Assembly (NCBI GenBank): GCA_021798985.1
Contig: JAJZBI010000008.1
Span: 62,001 to 126,000 of the forward strand
Direction: 5' to 3'
Length of the DNA: 64,000 nucleotides
Origin: Actinomycetes bacterium
GTDB lineage: Bacteria > Actinomycetota > Acidimicrobiia > Acidimicrobiales > Bog-793
The notes under the pieces: generated by a model
Told to the model about the DNA's origin: nothing
The model's database searches: none
Seen by the model: the letters and a program-made list of their open reading frames with translations, nothing else
Shown here: positions 17,792 through 27,657 of the stretch, piece by piece
How the letters are laid out: each line of letters opens with the position of its first letter
How positions within the stretch are numbered: the stretch's first letter is position 1
Made by a program: the position numbers and the translations under genes

Positions 17792-19006
17792 TCAGTTGCC
17801 CGAGGGACCCTGGAGGTAGACGCGGTAGAAGAGGTCGGTCGTGCCGCGGCTGATGCCGATGAGCACCGGCTGGCCGCCCGCCAGACCGTAGAGGTGGCCG
17901 CGCAGGCCGATCACCGAGGTGACCCGTTGGAAGTTGACCGAGGTGATCACGTCGCCGGCCCGCAATCCGGCGACTCCCGCCGCGCTGCCGGGCGCCACCG
18001 CCTTCAACAGCACCCCAGCGGGCTGGAAGTTCGCCTGCGGCACGGTCTCGCCGACGACGCCGAGTGTGCCGTGGTGCACCGTCCCGCTCGCGAGCAGCTG
18101 GTCGACGACCGGTCCGGCGATCCACGCCGGGACGGCGACCGCGGCGCCGTCCTTGGCCCCGGCGACCATGCCGACGACTGCTCCGTTGGCGTCGATGAGC
18201 GGGCTGCCCGGGACGGCAGCGAGCGCGGGGATGTCGGTGCGCAGTGCGTCGGTGAGCGAACCGCCGCGCAGCGAGATCGTCGCGTCGAGTCCTTGGAGGG
18301 AGCCGAGGCTGTAGTGGCTGCCGCCCATCGAGGTGATGGCCAGGGCGACCGACTGCTGGTCGAGCGCACCGCTGGCGCCGTTGCTGTTGAGCTGGATCGC
18401 CGGCAGCCCGCTGATGCCGTTCACGTGGACGACGGCGATGCCGCTCGCCCGGTCGAGCGCGACGAGGCGCGCCATCGCCGGTACGGTGTCTTGCGTCTTC
18501 ACGATGAGGCCGGTCGCACCCGCAAGCGCGGGTGCCGGGGCGACGACCATCCCGTCGGAGCGCACCACGAGGCCGAGACAGCGTTGCTCGCTGTGGCCGC
18601 GCAGCACCTCGATGGTCGCGATCGACGCGCCGACGCGGGCGATGTTGGCGTCGAGCGCCGTACCGATCCCGATGGCGCGCGGTGAGACGCCCGGCGTCGA
18701 GGCCGATAGGGGAGCGGCGAGGTCGTGGGCGGGTGCGGCGCGTCCGGTGAAGGCGCCCGCCAGGTGCGTACCGAGGGCGACCAGGCCGGTCGCGAGGATC
18801 GCGCCCACCAGTCCGGCGGTCCACGCGCTCGCCCGAGAAGGCTGCTGGGTCAGCCAGCGGCGCCGGACGGCGACCTCGTCGAAGGGCAGGCCGCCGTTCC
18901 CGCTCCCGAGCTCGGAGGGGTGGCGCCAGAGGCGATCCTCAGGGGGCAGCGGCGCGCTGAACTCATCGTCGGCGAAGTCGTCGAACTCGCCTGGGTACGC
19001 CGCCAT
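17792..19006 (-). CDS. HtrA-like membrane protein with PDZ domain, catalytic triad lost
   Basis: A 404-residue protein with an acidic cytoplasmic N-terminus, one membrane helix at about residues 62-85, a trypsin-like fold and a C-terminal PDZ domain (PAGVLLKAVAPGSAAGVAGL, then AGDVITSVN). In active HtrA proteins, His follows a TNAHV block, Asp lies in DLAVL and Ser lies in GNSGGP. Here the matching segments read VVAPAPAL, RASGIAVV and VPGSPLID, so all three catalytic residues appear to be missing. It may act as a peptide-binding sensor outside the cell. ATG 19006 is chosen because it precedes the acidic segment; the open frame continues upstream. Confidence 0.75.
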   Translation of the reverse strand: MAAYPGEFDDFADDEFSAPLPPEDRLWRHPSELGSGNGGLPFDEVAVRRRWLTQQPSRASAWTAGLVGAILATGLVALGTHLAGAFTGRAAPAHDLAAPLSASTPGVSPRAIGIGTALDANIARVGASIATIEVLRGHSEQRCLGLVVRSDGMVVAPAPALAGATGLIVKTQDTVPAMARLVALDRASGIAVVHVNGISGLPAIQLNSNGASGALDQQSVALAITSMGGSHYSLGSLQGLDATISLRGGSLTDALRTDIPALAAVPGSPLIDANGAVVGMVAGAKDGAAVAVPAWIAGPVVDQLLASGTVHHGTLGVVGETVPQANFQPAGVLLKAVAPGSAAGVAGLRAGDVITSVNFQRVTSVIGLRGHLYGLAGGQPVLIGISRGTTDLFYRVYLQGPSGN

Positions 19007-19163
19007 GTCCGCGCACGCTACCGCTGCGTCGGGCGCTCGTCCCGTCGCCTTGGCACCGCGAGCGGCCAACGGCGCGCGCTCAGGGGTGCCGACCACCCAA
19101 GGCGTCTGGTGCACCACGTTGTGCAGCAAGGGTGCAAGGCCAGGACTGCCGCCAGCTCATAGC

Positions 19164-20207
19164 ATGAGTGGCGATGCGAGCGGCCTGCTGGAGATGAGCA
19201 TGGACCTCGCGATCGACGTGGGAACGGCGTCCATCCGGGTCGCCGAGCACGGCGGTATGGTGCTCGACGAGCCGGCGATCGCCGCCGTCGACGTCGACAG
19301 CGGGCGACTGCTCGCCTTCGGCGCCGAGGCGCTCACCAGTGGTGCGGCAACCGCCGGGCGGGTCCGCCTCGTCCGTCCGGTGCGCCACGGCCAGCTCGCC
19401 GACCTCCGCCTCGCCGAGGAGCTCTTGGCGGCCCTGTTGCGCCGTGCCGGCGCCACGCGGCGCGGCCGCCCGCGGGTCCTTTGCTGTGTGCACGCCGATG
19501 CCACTGCCGTGCAGCGCCGCGCCGCCAAGCGCGCCCTCGAGCACGCCTCGGCCCGTACCGTCCGGTTCTTGGAGCTGCCATTGGCAGTGGCGATCGGCGC
19601 CGGCGTTGCGATCGAGGAGCCGACCGGCTCGATGGTGCTCGAGGTCGGGGCGGCCACCGCCGACGTGGCGGTGCTCGCGCTCGGCGGGATGGTGACGAGT
19701 GCGACGGTCTCGCAGGGCGCGGACGGCTTCGAGGCCGCCGCGCGCTCGCTGCTCGCCCGCCGCCACGGCCTCGTCGTTGACCAGGCCACCGCGCGCGAGA
19801 TTCTGGCAATGATCGGGACCGTCGATCCGTCGGCCGCCGAGGCCCGGGTCGAGGTGCTCGGCCACGATCGGGCGACGGGGCGGCCTTCGGCCGCCGTGCT
19901 GCGCCGCTCCGAGCTTCGCCGGGCGCTCGAGGAGCACCTCGAGCCGGTGCTCGCCGCGACGCTGCGCTGCATCACCGAGTCCCCGCCCGATCTCGCGAAC
20001 GACCTCCTCGGCGCGGGCCTCGTGCTGGCGGGGGGAGCGAGCCAGCTCGACGGCGTCGCCGGGCGCGTCGCCGAGGCGACGGGGATCCCGGTGCGTCCAG
20101 CGGCCGACGCGCGGCGCTGCGCCGTGCTCGGCGCGGCGCGCTGCCTCGCCTGGCTCGACGAGATCCAGACGCCCGAGGACGAGCCGCGCTGGTCGCTCAG
20201 CCGCTGA
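19164..20207 (+). CDS. MreB-like actin-fold protein
   Basis: A 347-residue actin-superfamily ATPase related to MreB. The phosphate-1 loop is AIDVGTASIRV; the family pattern MVLDEPAIAAVD then RVRLVRPVRHGQLADLRLAE follows; LELPLAVAIGAGVAIEEPTG then VLEVGAATADVAVLALGGMV match the MreB centre; the adenosine loop is VLAGGASQLDG near the end. MreB builds membrane filaments that guide wall synthesis. Several otherwise invariant residues differ (GAATADV for GGGTTEV), so it is a diverged paralogue. Starts at ATG 19164 or 19194 are both possible. The PBP2 gene in the same window fits a cell-wall role. Confidence 0.8.
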   Translation: MSGDASGLLEMSMDLAIDVGTASIRVAEHGGMVLDEPAIAAVDVDSGRLLAFGAEALTSGAATAGRVRLVRPVRHGQLADLRLAEELLAALLRRAGATRRGRPRVLCCVHADATAVQRRAAKRALEHASARTVRFLELPLAVAIGAGVAIEEPTGSMVLEVGAATADVAVLALGGMVTSATVSQGADGFEAAARSLLARRHGLVVDQATAREILAMIGTVDPSAAEARVEVLGHDRATGRPSAAVLRRSELRRALEEHLEPVLAATLRCITESPPDLANDLLGAGLVLAGGASQLDGVAGRVAEATGIPVRPAADARRCAVLGAARCLAWLDEIQTPEDEPRWSLSR

Positions 20208-20868
20208 GATCCTCGGCGGCCTGGCGGACCTGCCAGTCGCGGTCGGCGAGGCAGCGCTCGAGCGCGGCGTCGACGTCTGGCCCCTCGAAGGCGGCGAGGG
20301 CCACCACTGCCCGGCGCCGCACGGTCGCGACGTCCTCGAGCGCGGCGAGCACCGCCGCCTTGCCCGCCCCGTCCCCGATCGCTCCGAGCGCGGCGACGGC
20401 GGACTCGCGACACAGCGGCTCGTCGTGGGAGGCGGCGATCGCGGCGAGCGCTTGGACCGCTGAGGCGTCGCGCACCTCCCCGAGGGCGTACGCGGCGGCC
20501 TCGGTGATCGCCGGATCGTCGTCTTCGAGCAAGCGGCGGTAGTCGGCGCCCGGCAGGTGAGGGGCGAGCTCGCACACTGCCCGGCGCACGTCCGGATCAA
20601 GATCGGCGCTCGCCCGCGCGCCATCCTCGGCGCGCGCTGCGCCGAGACGGACGAGGGAGGAGTAGCCGGCGATGCGAACGCTCGGGGCCGGGTCCTCAAG
20701 CGCGGCGCGTGCCGCCGTCTCGTCGCCGAGGTGGCCGGCCATCGCGGCGGCCGCCCGCCGCTCGAGCACCGGGGTTCGCCTTGTCTCGTCGCCGGGGTCG
20801 CCGGCGTCTGCTGCTGCGGCGCGGAGCGCGTCGGAGGAGGCCGGGCGCCGTGGCAGGCTACGGGGCAT
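20197..20868 (-). CDS. HEAT-repeat protein
   Basis: A 223-residue all-helical protein made of about six HEAT/PBS-lyase-type repeats (for example PSVRIAGYSSLVRLG, PDVRRAVCELAPHL and PLCRESAVAALGAIGDG). Such repeats form a curved surface that binds protein partners; no enzyme motif is present. Its 3' end overlaps the end of the MreB-like gene by 11 bases. Its ATG at 20868 lies inside the CATG that also holds the start codon of the next, divergent gene. Confidence 0.75.
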   Translation of the reverse strand: MPRSLPRRPASSDALRAAAADAGDPGDETRRTPVLERRAAAAMAGHLGDETAARAALEDPAPSVRIAGYSSLVRLGAARAEDGARASADLDPDVRRAVCELAPHLPGADYRRLLEDDDPAITEAAAYALGEVRDASAVQALAAIAASHDEPLCRESAVAALGAIGDGAGKAAVLAALEDVATVRRRAVVALAAFEGPDVDAALERCLADRDWQVRQAAEDLSG

Positions 20869-22099
20869 GGACGGGTCGCTCGAGCCGCGCGGCGCTGCGT
20901 CGGAGCACGGCGCGAGCGTACCGGGCGGGCCCGAGCCGAGGGAGCGGGCAGGCGCAGCCACCGGGCGCTCGCGCCGGAGCGGTTGGCTCGGCCGGAGCGT
21001 CGTAGTGTTCTTCGTCTTGCTCGTGATCGCCATCATCGTGGCGTCGTTCGTGCAGATTCCTTACTACGCGATCACGCCGGGAACCGCGATCGACGTCGCG
21101 CAGATGGTCACCGTCCCGCCAAAGTACCGCCATCCCCACCGCGGCGGCGTCTACATGACTGATGTCGACCTCGTGCCCTTGCGGGCAATCCAGTACCTCT
21201 TTTACCGCTGGAACCACGACGATCAGGTGGTGCCGAGCGCCGAGCTGACCGGGCCGGCCAGCTCGGCGCAGTACGACCAGCAGGGCATCATCGACATGGT
21301 GGACGCCCGCCAGGCCGCCAAGGTCGTGGCGCTCTCGGCGCTCGGCTACCACGTGCGCGCCATCCCGACCGGCGTGGTCGTCTACGAGCCCTTCCCCAAC
21401 ACGCCCGCCAGCGCGCACCTCGCGGTGGGCGACGTGATCACGAGCATCGACGGCAAGGCGACGACGACCCTCGCGGGGCTCCAGAAGGTGCTCGGATCGA
21501 AGGCTCCTGGCGATCGCGTCGAGCTCACGACGCACTCCTTTGACGTCCCGCCGCAAAAGGCCCATGGCGCTGCCCTCACCCATGTGGCGGTCGGCCTCGG
21601 GCGCTGGCGCGTGAAGAACGACACGCTCGTGTGCATCCCGCCCGGGGTCACGAGCCGTCTTCGGGCCGCGCCGAGATCCGTCATCGCCCCCGCCTGTCTC
21701 GGCTTTTCGGCCTACCAGGCCTATCGGACCGCCGGCCTGCCCTTCAAGGTGACCATCGACAGCCAGGGCATCATCGGGCCCTCGGCCGGGCTCGCCTTCA
21801 CCCTCGGGCTGCTCGACCAGCTCGACGGCGGCTCGCTGACCGCCGGCAAGCGGGTCGCGGCCACCGGGACGATCGCGATGAGCGGCGCCGTGGGCGAGGT
21901 CGGGGGGGTGGCGCAGAAGACGGTCGCGGTCCGGCGGGCGGGCGCGCAGGTCTTCTTCGTCCCCCGCGCCCAGTACGCCACGGCCAAGGCGCACGCCGGA
22001 GAGCACCTCAAGGTGGTAGGCGTCTCGAGCCTGCACCAGGCGCTCGCCTACCTTGAGCGCACCGGCGGCCGGCTCGGCGCTCGGGCAAAGACCGCCTGA
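20867..22099 (+). CDS. Lon-like PDZ membrane protease (YlbL type)
   Basis: A 410-residue serine protease. It has a cytoplasmic tail of about 42 residues, one membrane helix (about 43-62), an extracellular PDZ domain (about 165-245) and a C-terminal Lon (S16) protease domain. The Lon Ser-Lys dyad is visible as Ser306 in GPSAGLAFTLGL and Lys351 in GVAQKTVAV. The length and order match YlbL proteins of Gram-positive bacteria. ATG 20867 shares three bases with the opposite start codon of the HEAT-repeat gene, so both promoters must lie inside the partner's coding region. Confidence 0.9.
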   Translation: MDGSLEPRGAASEHGASVPGGPEPRERAGAATGRSRRSGWLGRSVVVFFVLLVIAIIVASFVQIPYYAITPGTAIDVAQMVTVPPKYRHPHRGGVYMTDVDLVPLRAIQYLFYRWNHDDQVVPSAELTGPASSAQYDQQGIIDMVDARQAAKVVALSALGYHVRAIPTGVVVYEPFPNTPASAHLAVGDVITSIDGKATTTLAGLQKVLGSKAPGDRVELTTHSFDVPPQKAHGAALTHVAVGLGRWRVKNDTLVCIPPGVTSRLRAAPRSVIAPACLGFSAYQAYRTAGLPFKVTIDSQGIIGPSAGLAFTLGLLDQLDGGSLTAGKRVAATGTIAMSGAVGEVGGVAQKTVAVRRAGAQVFFVPRAQYATAKAHAGEHLKVVGVSSLHQALAYLERTGGRLGARAKTA

Positions 22100-22117
22100 G
22101 GTCCTAGGCTTTGGCCC

Positions 22118-24469
22118 GTGTCCGACCTCGTCGACCCACCGCACGCTGAGCTCGCCCCCGACGAGATCGCCGGCCGCTCGTTCCCATCCGCGCGTCGCGG
22201 CCTCGACGCCGACGCGGTCCGCCGATTCCTCGCCGAGATCGCGGCGCAGATGCGCGCCCAACGAGAGCGCGAGGCGCTGGCGCGCGCCGCGCTGAGCGAC
22301 CTCGAGGCGCGCTTGCTCGCCGCGCAAGAGCGTGCCGCTACAGCCGAGCGGGCGGCGGCGAGAGAGCTCGACGAGGCAACCTTGACGGCGGCGCTCGGCA
22401 CCGAGACCGCGAAGGTGCTGCGCGCCGCGCACGATGCCGCCCGTGAGGTGGTTGCCAAGGCAGAGGCCCGTGCCGGCGAGCTGACCGGCGCAGCCCAAGA
22501 GATCGTTGCCAAGCAGTCGGCGCTCGCCAAGGAAGAGGCCGATCGCATCCTCCAGTCCGCGCGCAGCGAGGCCGAGTCGCTCATCAGCGACGCCCGGGGG
22601 GACTGTCGGCACATGGTCGAAGAGGCGCGCGAGGCGCGCCGGAGGATCCTCACGGACCTCGCCGACCGGCGACGTCACCTCCACGTCCAGCTCGAGCAGA
22701 TTCGTGCGGCCAAGGACGCGCTCGTCGAGATCGTCGATCGAACGGCGGGATCGGTCGAGGACATCCGCCGGCAGCTGACGGGCTCGGAGGACGCGGCACG
22801 CCAGGCCGCCGAGGGCGCCGCGGGCCTCGCCGGCGCCCTGTTGGCCGACGCGGTGCCGATTGAGCAGCTCGTCGCCGAGGTCCTGGCGGGTCCGGCGCCC
22901 GTGCCGAGCGAGAGCGCCCTCGAGCCCGAGACGCCGTCGCCGACCGACGTCGTGCCGGTGGAGGCCGACGTGACGTCGGCCCGGCTCGATGCTAAGGACG
23001 GCTCGTCGCCGGGCAGTGCGGCAGCCGGGCTATCGGGACGCGACGGGGACGACTTGGAGGAGCTGACCCTGCGTGATGGCCTTGCCCAAGACGCCGTGCT
23101 CGCTGGCGTCGAGCCCGCCCCGGGCGAGGTCGGGGCCGAGCTCGCCCCGACCGACCAAGCGGTGAGCGAGCAAGCGCTGAGCGACGGCGCGGAACCGGCC
23201 GGTGCGCTGGCGCTGGTGGTGGCGGGGTCAGAGGGGGGCGCTGTGAGCGAAGCCCTTGTCGTCGAATGGATCGAGCCCTCCGTCGCGACTGAGGCGCACG
23301 ACGATGCGCCTGCGGCTCCCGAGCAGGTCGCGCCGCCGGCACCGGACGAGCTCGCGCCGGCCGGCGCCGAGGCGGCGGCCCCGCCGCCGCCTGGTGAAGA
23401 GCCCACCGCGAACTGGGAAGCCGAGGGGGAAGATGCGCCCGCCGGGGGCGAGGTGCCGGCGAGCGACGCGGAGACGGTCGCAACCATCGAGGGATCGAAG
23501 GACGCCAACGGGGCGCGGGCTGGCGGAGTGCCGAGCGCGGTCGACGAGCTCTTCGCAAAAATCCGGGCGAGCCGTGCGCAAGAGGTGGCCGAGGCGCGCG
23601 CGGTGCTCGGCGCCGAACGCGAGGACGGCAACGTTGCGCCCGCGGTTCGAGCTGAGGGGGCGCCGGTCGCCGATGCGGCCCCCGCCAACAGTGCCAGCCC
23701 AGCGCCGGCGAGCGAAGGGGAGATCCCAGCGGCGGGAACCCGCGCGGCCGGCGAGGGTGAGGACGGAAGTGACCAAGAGCCGGCGCCAGGTATCGGGGCG
23801 CGGCGGGACGCGCTCTTGGCGCCGGCGGTCGGCGAGCTCGCCCGGTCGCTCAAGCGCACCCTGCGCTCGCAGCAAAACGAGCTGCTTGCGGCGACCCGCT
23901 CGTCGGGCGGGGATGGTCTTGGGGACCTGCTGGCGTCCGAGGAGGTCGCTGCCGAGATCGCGCGCGGCGCACGGCCCCAGCTCATCAACGCCTACGTGGT
24001 GGGCATCGAGTTCGCCGCCGACGTGCTGGGCGAGGCGCGCTCGGACGTCGCGCCCCTCGTGATCCCCGAGGCCGGGCTCGTCGAGGCCGAGATCGAGCCG
24101 GTCGTTCGCTCGCTCGCCGACGAGGTCGTCGGTCGCATCGTTGAGCAGCTCGCCGCGCCGGCTTCGGCCGGCCAGGAGGATCCGGCCCGTCTCGTCGGGG
24201 CGGCGTTTCGTGAGTGGAAGGGCGAGCGCGTCGACCAGCTCGTCGGGGACGCGGCCAACCGCGCCTTCTCCCTCGGTATCCTCGGGCACTCGATGCGCAG
24301 CGAGGTCCCGGTCGTGTGGGATCTCGCAGAGAACGAGCAGCCCTGCCCCGAGTGCGATGACAACGCGCTCGCCGAGGACCAGCGTCCCGGAGCGGCCTTC
24401 CCGACCGGCCACCTCAGCCCGCCAGCGCATCCGGGATGCCGCTGCGTCGTGGTGCCGGTGGCCGGCTGA
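22118..24469 (+). CDS. DivIVA-like coiled-coil protein with MuF-like C-terminal domain
   Basis: 783 residues in three parts. Residues 15-50 resemble the DivIVA membrane-binding start (FPSARRGLDADAVRRFLAE). Residues 50-230 form a long coiled coil rich in Ala, Glu and Arg. Residues 230-560 are a low-complexity Pro/Ala/Glu linker. The last 170 residues form a helical domain ending in CPECDD, then FPTGHLSPPAHPGCRC, like the metal-binding tail of phage Mu gpF / SPP1 gp7 head-morphogenesis proteins. GTG 22118 follows the ylbL-like gene by 18 bases. A role in polar growth or in organising an envelope complex is likely for the N-terminal part; the tail's role is unknown. Confidence 0.75.
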   Translation: MSDLVDPPHAELAPDEIAGRSFPSARRGLDADAVRRFLAEIAAQMRAQREREALARAALSDLEARLLAAQERAATAERAAARELDEATLTAALGTETAKVLRAAHDAAREVVAKAEARAGELTGAAQEIVAKQSALAKEEADRILQSARSEAESLISDARGDCRHMVEEAREARRRILTDLADRRRHLHVQLEQIRAAKDALVEIVDRTAGSVEDIRRQLTGSEDAARQAAEGAAGLAGALLADAVPIEQLVAEVLAGPAPVPSESALEPETPSPTDVVPVEADVTSARLDAKDGSSPGSAAAGLSGRDGDDLEELTLRDGLAQDAVLAGVEPAPGEVGAELAPTDQAVSEQALSDGAEPAGALALVVAGSEGGAVSEALVVEWIEPSVATEAHDDAPAAPEQVAPPAPDELAPAGAEAAAPPPPGEEPTANWEAEGEDAPAGGEVPASDAETVATIEGSKDANGARAGGVPSAVDELFAKIRASRAQEVAEARAVLGAEREDGNVAPAVRAEGAPVADAAPANSASPAPASEGEIPAAGTRAAGEGEDGSDQEPAPGIGARRDALLAPAVGELARSLKRTLRSQQNELLAATRSSGGDGLGDLLASEEVAAEIARGARPQLINAYVVGIEFAADVLGEARSDVAPLVIPEAGLVEAEIEPVVRSLADEVVGRIVEQLAAPASAGQEDPARLVGAAFREWKGERVDQLVGDAANRAFSLGILGHSMRSEVPVVWDLAENEQPCPECDDNALAEDQRPGAAFPTGHLSPPAHPGCRCVVVPVAG

Positions 24470-24481
24470 GCGCACCGCGCA

Positions 24482-27400
24482 ATGCGCGTTCCTCCTGACA
24501 TGCCGCCGATGCGGCCCGCGAACCGCCGCCACAGCCTGGCGGTGCTGGTCGCGCTCGGCGTGCTGCTCGTCGTCATCCTCGCGGTGGAGGGGCTGGCGGG
24601 GCTCTATGCCAACTTCTTGTGGTTCCACTTCAGCGGGGTGGGCAACGTCTGGACGACGGTGCAGTGGACCAAGGTCGGCCTCGGCGCGGCTTTCGTCGCC
24701 TTCGCCTTCGCGCTGTGCTTCGTCAGCCTCCTCCTCGTCGACGCCGTGGCCCCTCGCGTGTTGTTCATGGCCTCCGACAGCGAACTCGTCCGCCGCTACC
24801 AAGCTGCCGTCGGCCCGCACGCGGTGGGCATCCGCAGTGCCGTATCGCTCGTCGTCGCCTTGCTCTTGGGGGTCGGGGCGTCCTCGCAGTGGCAGCACTG
24901 GCTGCTGTTCGTGCACTCCACGCCGTTCAATCGCTACGACCCGCTCTTCCACCTCGACGACAGCTTCTTTGTCTTCCAGCTGCCATTCCTCTCCTTCCTC
25001 GTCGGCTGGCTCCTCGTCGCCCTGGCGGTCGTCACGGTGCTCAGCGCCGTCGGGCACTTCCTGAACGGCGCCATCCGTTTCCATGGCTCGCCGCGGATCG
25101 AGCCGCGCGCGCTCGCGCATCTGTCGTTGCTGCTCGGCGCGATGGCGCTCGTTCGCGCCTGGGGCTACTACTTCGTCGACCGCTACCGGCTGGATCTCTC
25201 CCAGAGCGGCTTTGTGCAGGGGGCGAGCTACACCGATATCCACGTCCGGCTCCCGGCGATCACCTTGCTCGCCGTAGTGAGCCTGGCGGCCTTCGCGATG
25301 TTGGTGTTCAACGCCTACCAGCGCTCGCTGGTGCTCCCAGCGATCGCCATCGGCCTCTGGGCGCTGCTCGCCTTCGTGCTCGGCATCGTGTATCCCGACG
25401 CGGTCCAGGCGCTGCGCGTCACGCCGGCCCAGGCGTCCCTCGAACGGCCGTCGATCCGCAACAACATCAACGCGACGGAGTTCGCGATGGGCATCGGTGC
25501 CGTCACGACCCAGCGCTTCCCCGCGAACCAGGACCTGACCCCCGCCGCGCTCGCGCAGTATGCGACGACGCTCAACGACGCCCAGCTGTGGGACCCGACC
25601 TACACCAAGTCCGCGTTCGACCAGTCCCAAGATGAGTCCCCCTACTTCCGCCTGAGCCCGCTGCAGGTCGACCGATACCGCCTCGGGGGAACCCTCACCC
25701 CGGTCGTGATCGGCGCCCGGGAGCTCAACGCCAGCCGGACGACCAGCCAGGGTTGGGTGAACGCGCACCTCGCGTACACGCACGGATATGGCGCGGTCGC
25801 GGCGCCGGCGAACCAGGCGGTGGACGGACTCCCGAACTTCGACGTCTCCGGCTTGCCGCCGGTGGCGAGCGACAAGGCGCTGCGTATCACCCAGCCCCGC
25901 GTGTACTTCGCGCCGGGCGAGAGCGGCTACGCGGTCGTCGGGACCACCCAGCCCGAGGTCGACTACCAGGGCGCGCACGGCGCCGTCGAGAGTCACTACC
26001 ACGGCAACGGCGGGATCCCGCTCGGTTCGCTGACGGCGCGCCTCGCCGAGGCGCTGCAGTTGAAAGATCTCAACTTGTTGATCTCGCGCTCGATCACCTC
26101 GCGCTCGCGGCTGATCACCATCCCCGACGTCCGCTCCCTCGCCCAAAAGGCGCTGCCGTTCCTCACGGTCGGGAACGACCCCTATCTCGTGATCGACCAC
26201 GGGCGCCTCGAGTGGGTGCTCGATGCCTACACCACGAGCACCACCTTCCCCGACGCCGAGCACGCGATCACCGGTGAGCTCCCCCAGACGAGCGCACTCG
26301 GCGCCTCTTCGAGCTTCAACTACGTGCGGGACGCCGTGAAGGTCGTCGTCGACGCCTACAGCGGCCGCATGCGCTGCTACGTCATGGACCCCGCCGATCC
26401 GGTGATCTCGGCCTGGGAATCGGTCTTCCCCAAGATGTTCCAGCCGCGCTCGGCAATGGACGCGACGCTCGCCCAGCATCTGCGCTATCCCCGATCGCTG
26501 CTCGAGGTGCAGGCGACGATGTATGGCCTGTACCACGTGAGCGGTGACAACCCCTCGGCCTTCTACACCCGTTCGAACGCCTGGCAGGTCTCCGAGACGT
26601 CGTCGTCGGCGAGCGGGTCGCCGAAGGCATCACTCACGACGGCGTCGGGTGCCGCGGCCGCTTACCGCCCGATCTATGAGCTGCTGCAATTGCCCGGCGA
26701 GAAGGTGGCGAGCTTCGAGGCGGTCGAGCCGCTCGTGCCGCTGTCGGCGGCGAACCAGAACCAGCTCCAAACGCTGTCGGCCATCCTGTTCGCCGGATCG
26801 GGAACGAACGACTACGGGCGCCTCGAGGCCCTTCTCACACCCCGTGGCGGCATCGACGGCCCGGCGCGGGCGAATGCCGACATGCTGCGCGACCCGAAGG
26901 TCTCGGCCAAGCTCGCGGCGCTGGATCAGGGAGGCACTTCGGTCACGCTCGGCACGGTCCAGATCCTGCCGATCGACGACTCCCTGCTGTATCTCCGCCC
27001 GCTGTATGTCTCGAGCTCGCAAGCCAACCTGCCGGCATTCGCTGATGTCATCGTCGCGTATGGCAAGAAGATCACCATCGAGCCGACCCTCGCCCAGGCG
27101 ATTGACGACATCTTTGGAGCCGGCGCCGCCTCGGGGATCACGAGCGGCGGCACCGCGCTCGGAGGATCGGTCGGGACCGAGGTGAAATCGCTCTTGGCGG
27201 AGGCGAACCACGACTACACGGCGGCCGAGCGAGCGCTCAAGGCCCAGAACCTCGCGACCTACCAACGCGATGTTCAACACGCGGCCGAGGCCACCGCTCA
27301 AGCCGGCCGGCTGTTGGCAGGCAAGAGCGGCCACCACGCCTCCGCCCGCTCGATCCGTCACGCCAGCGCATCGGCTAGGGGCGCGGCGCAGCGTCATCTG

Positions 27401-27520
27401 CGCGCCCGCGTGATCCCGAAAGCGGCGACCCGGCAGGTGCCCGGCCCGGTGGAGGAGCCGGCCGCTCCCCAGGCCGGCTTGCCGACCGGCGCCGCGACCA
27501 CCACGCGACCCAAGGGCTGA
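24482..27520 (+). CDS. UPF0182-family large membrane protein
   Basis: A 1012-residue protein of the UPF0182 family, common in actinobacteria and cyanobacteria and of unknown function. Seven hydrophobic helices lie in residues 18-330 (for example 18-40, 58-80, 110-130, 165-190, 210-228, 250-275 and 282-305). A large extracellular region of about 570 residues follows (PSIRNNINATEFAMGI, then FLTVGNDPYLV and WVLDAYTTST). The tail after residue 910 is Ala/His/Pro-rich. ATG 24482 starts 13 bases after the previous gene, so co-transcription is likely. Confidence 0.92.
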   Translation: MRVPPDMPPMRPANRRHSLAVLVALGVLLVVILAVEGLAGLYANFLWFHFSGVGNVWTTVQWTKVGLGAAFVAFAFALCFVSLLLVDAVAPRVLFMASDSELVRRYQAAVGPHAVGIRSAVSLVVALLLGVGASSQWQHWLLFVHSTPFNRYDPLFHLDDSFFVFQLPFLSFLVGWLLVALAVVTVLSAVGHFLNGAIRFHGSPRIEPRALAHLSLLLGAMALVRAWGYYFVDRYRLDLSQSGFVQGASYTDIHVRLPAITLLAVVSLAAFAMLVFNAYQRSLVLPAIAIGLWALLAFVLGIVYPDAVQALRVTPAQASLERPSIRNNINATEFAMGIGAVTTQRFPANQDLTPAALAQYATTLNDAQLWDPTYTKSAFDQSQDESPYFRLSPLQVDRYRLGGTLTPVVIGARELNASRTTSQGWVNAHLAYTHGYGAVAAPANQAVDGLPNFDVSGLPPVASDKALRITQPRVYFAPGESGYAVVGTTQPEVDYQGAHGAVESHYHGNGGIPLGSLTARLAEALQLKDLNLLISRSITSRSRLITIPDVRSLAQKALPFLTVGNDPYLVIDHGRLEWVLDAYTTSTTFPDAEHAITGELPQTSALGASSSFNYVRDAVKVVVDAYSGRMRCYVMDPADPVISAWESVFPKMFQPRSAMDATLAQHLRYPRSLLEVQATMYGLYHVSGDNPSAFYTRSNAWQVSETSSSASGSPKASLTTASGAAAAYRPIYELLQLPGEKVASFEAVEPLVPLSAANQNQLQTLSAILFAGSGTNDYGRLEALLTPRGGIDGPARANADMLRDPKVSAKLAALDQGGTSVTLGTVQILPIDDSLLYLRPLYVSSSQANLPAFADVIVAYGKKITIEPTLAQAIDDIFGAGAASGITSGGTALGGSVGTEVKSLLAEANHDYTAAERALKAQNLATYQRDVQHAAEATAQAGRLLAGKSGHHASARSIRHASASARGAAQRHLRARVIPKAATRQVPGPVEEPAAPQAGLPTGAATTTRPKG

Positions 27521-27559
27521 ACGATGGTCTGCCGGGCGCTGCTATCATGACCAAATCGC

Positions 27560-27633
<74 letters not shown>

Positions 27634-27657
27634 CTACACATCCGAGAATCGGACGCG

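Noticed and set aside
23228-26536. A minus-strand open frame of about 1100 codons opposite the DivIVA-like and UPF0182 genes
   Set aside because: It is rich in Arg, Gly, His and Asp with no motif, as expected for the complement of GC-rich coding DNA; the plus-strand proteins are clear.
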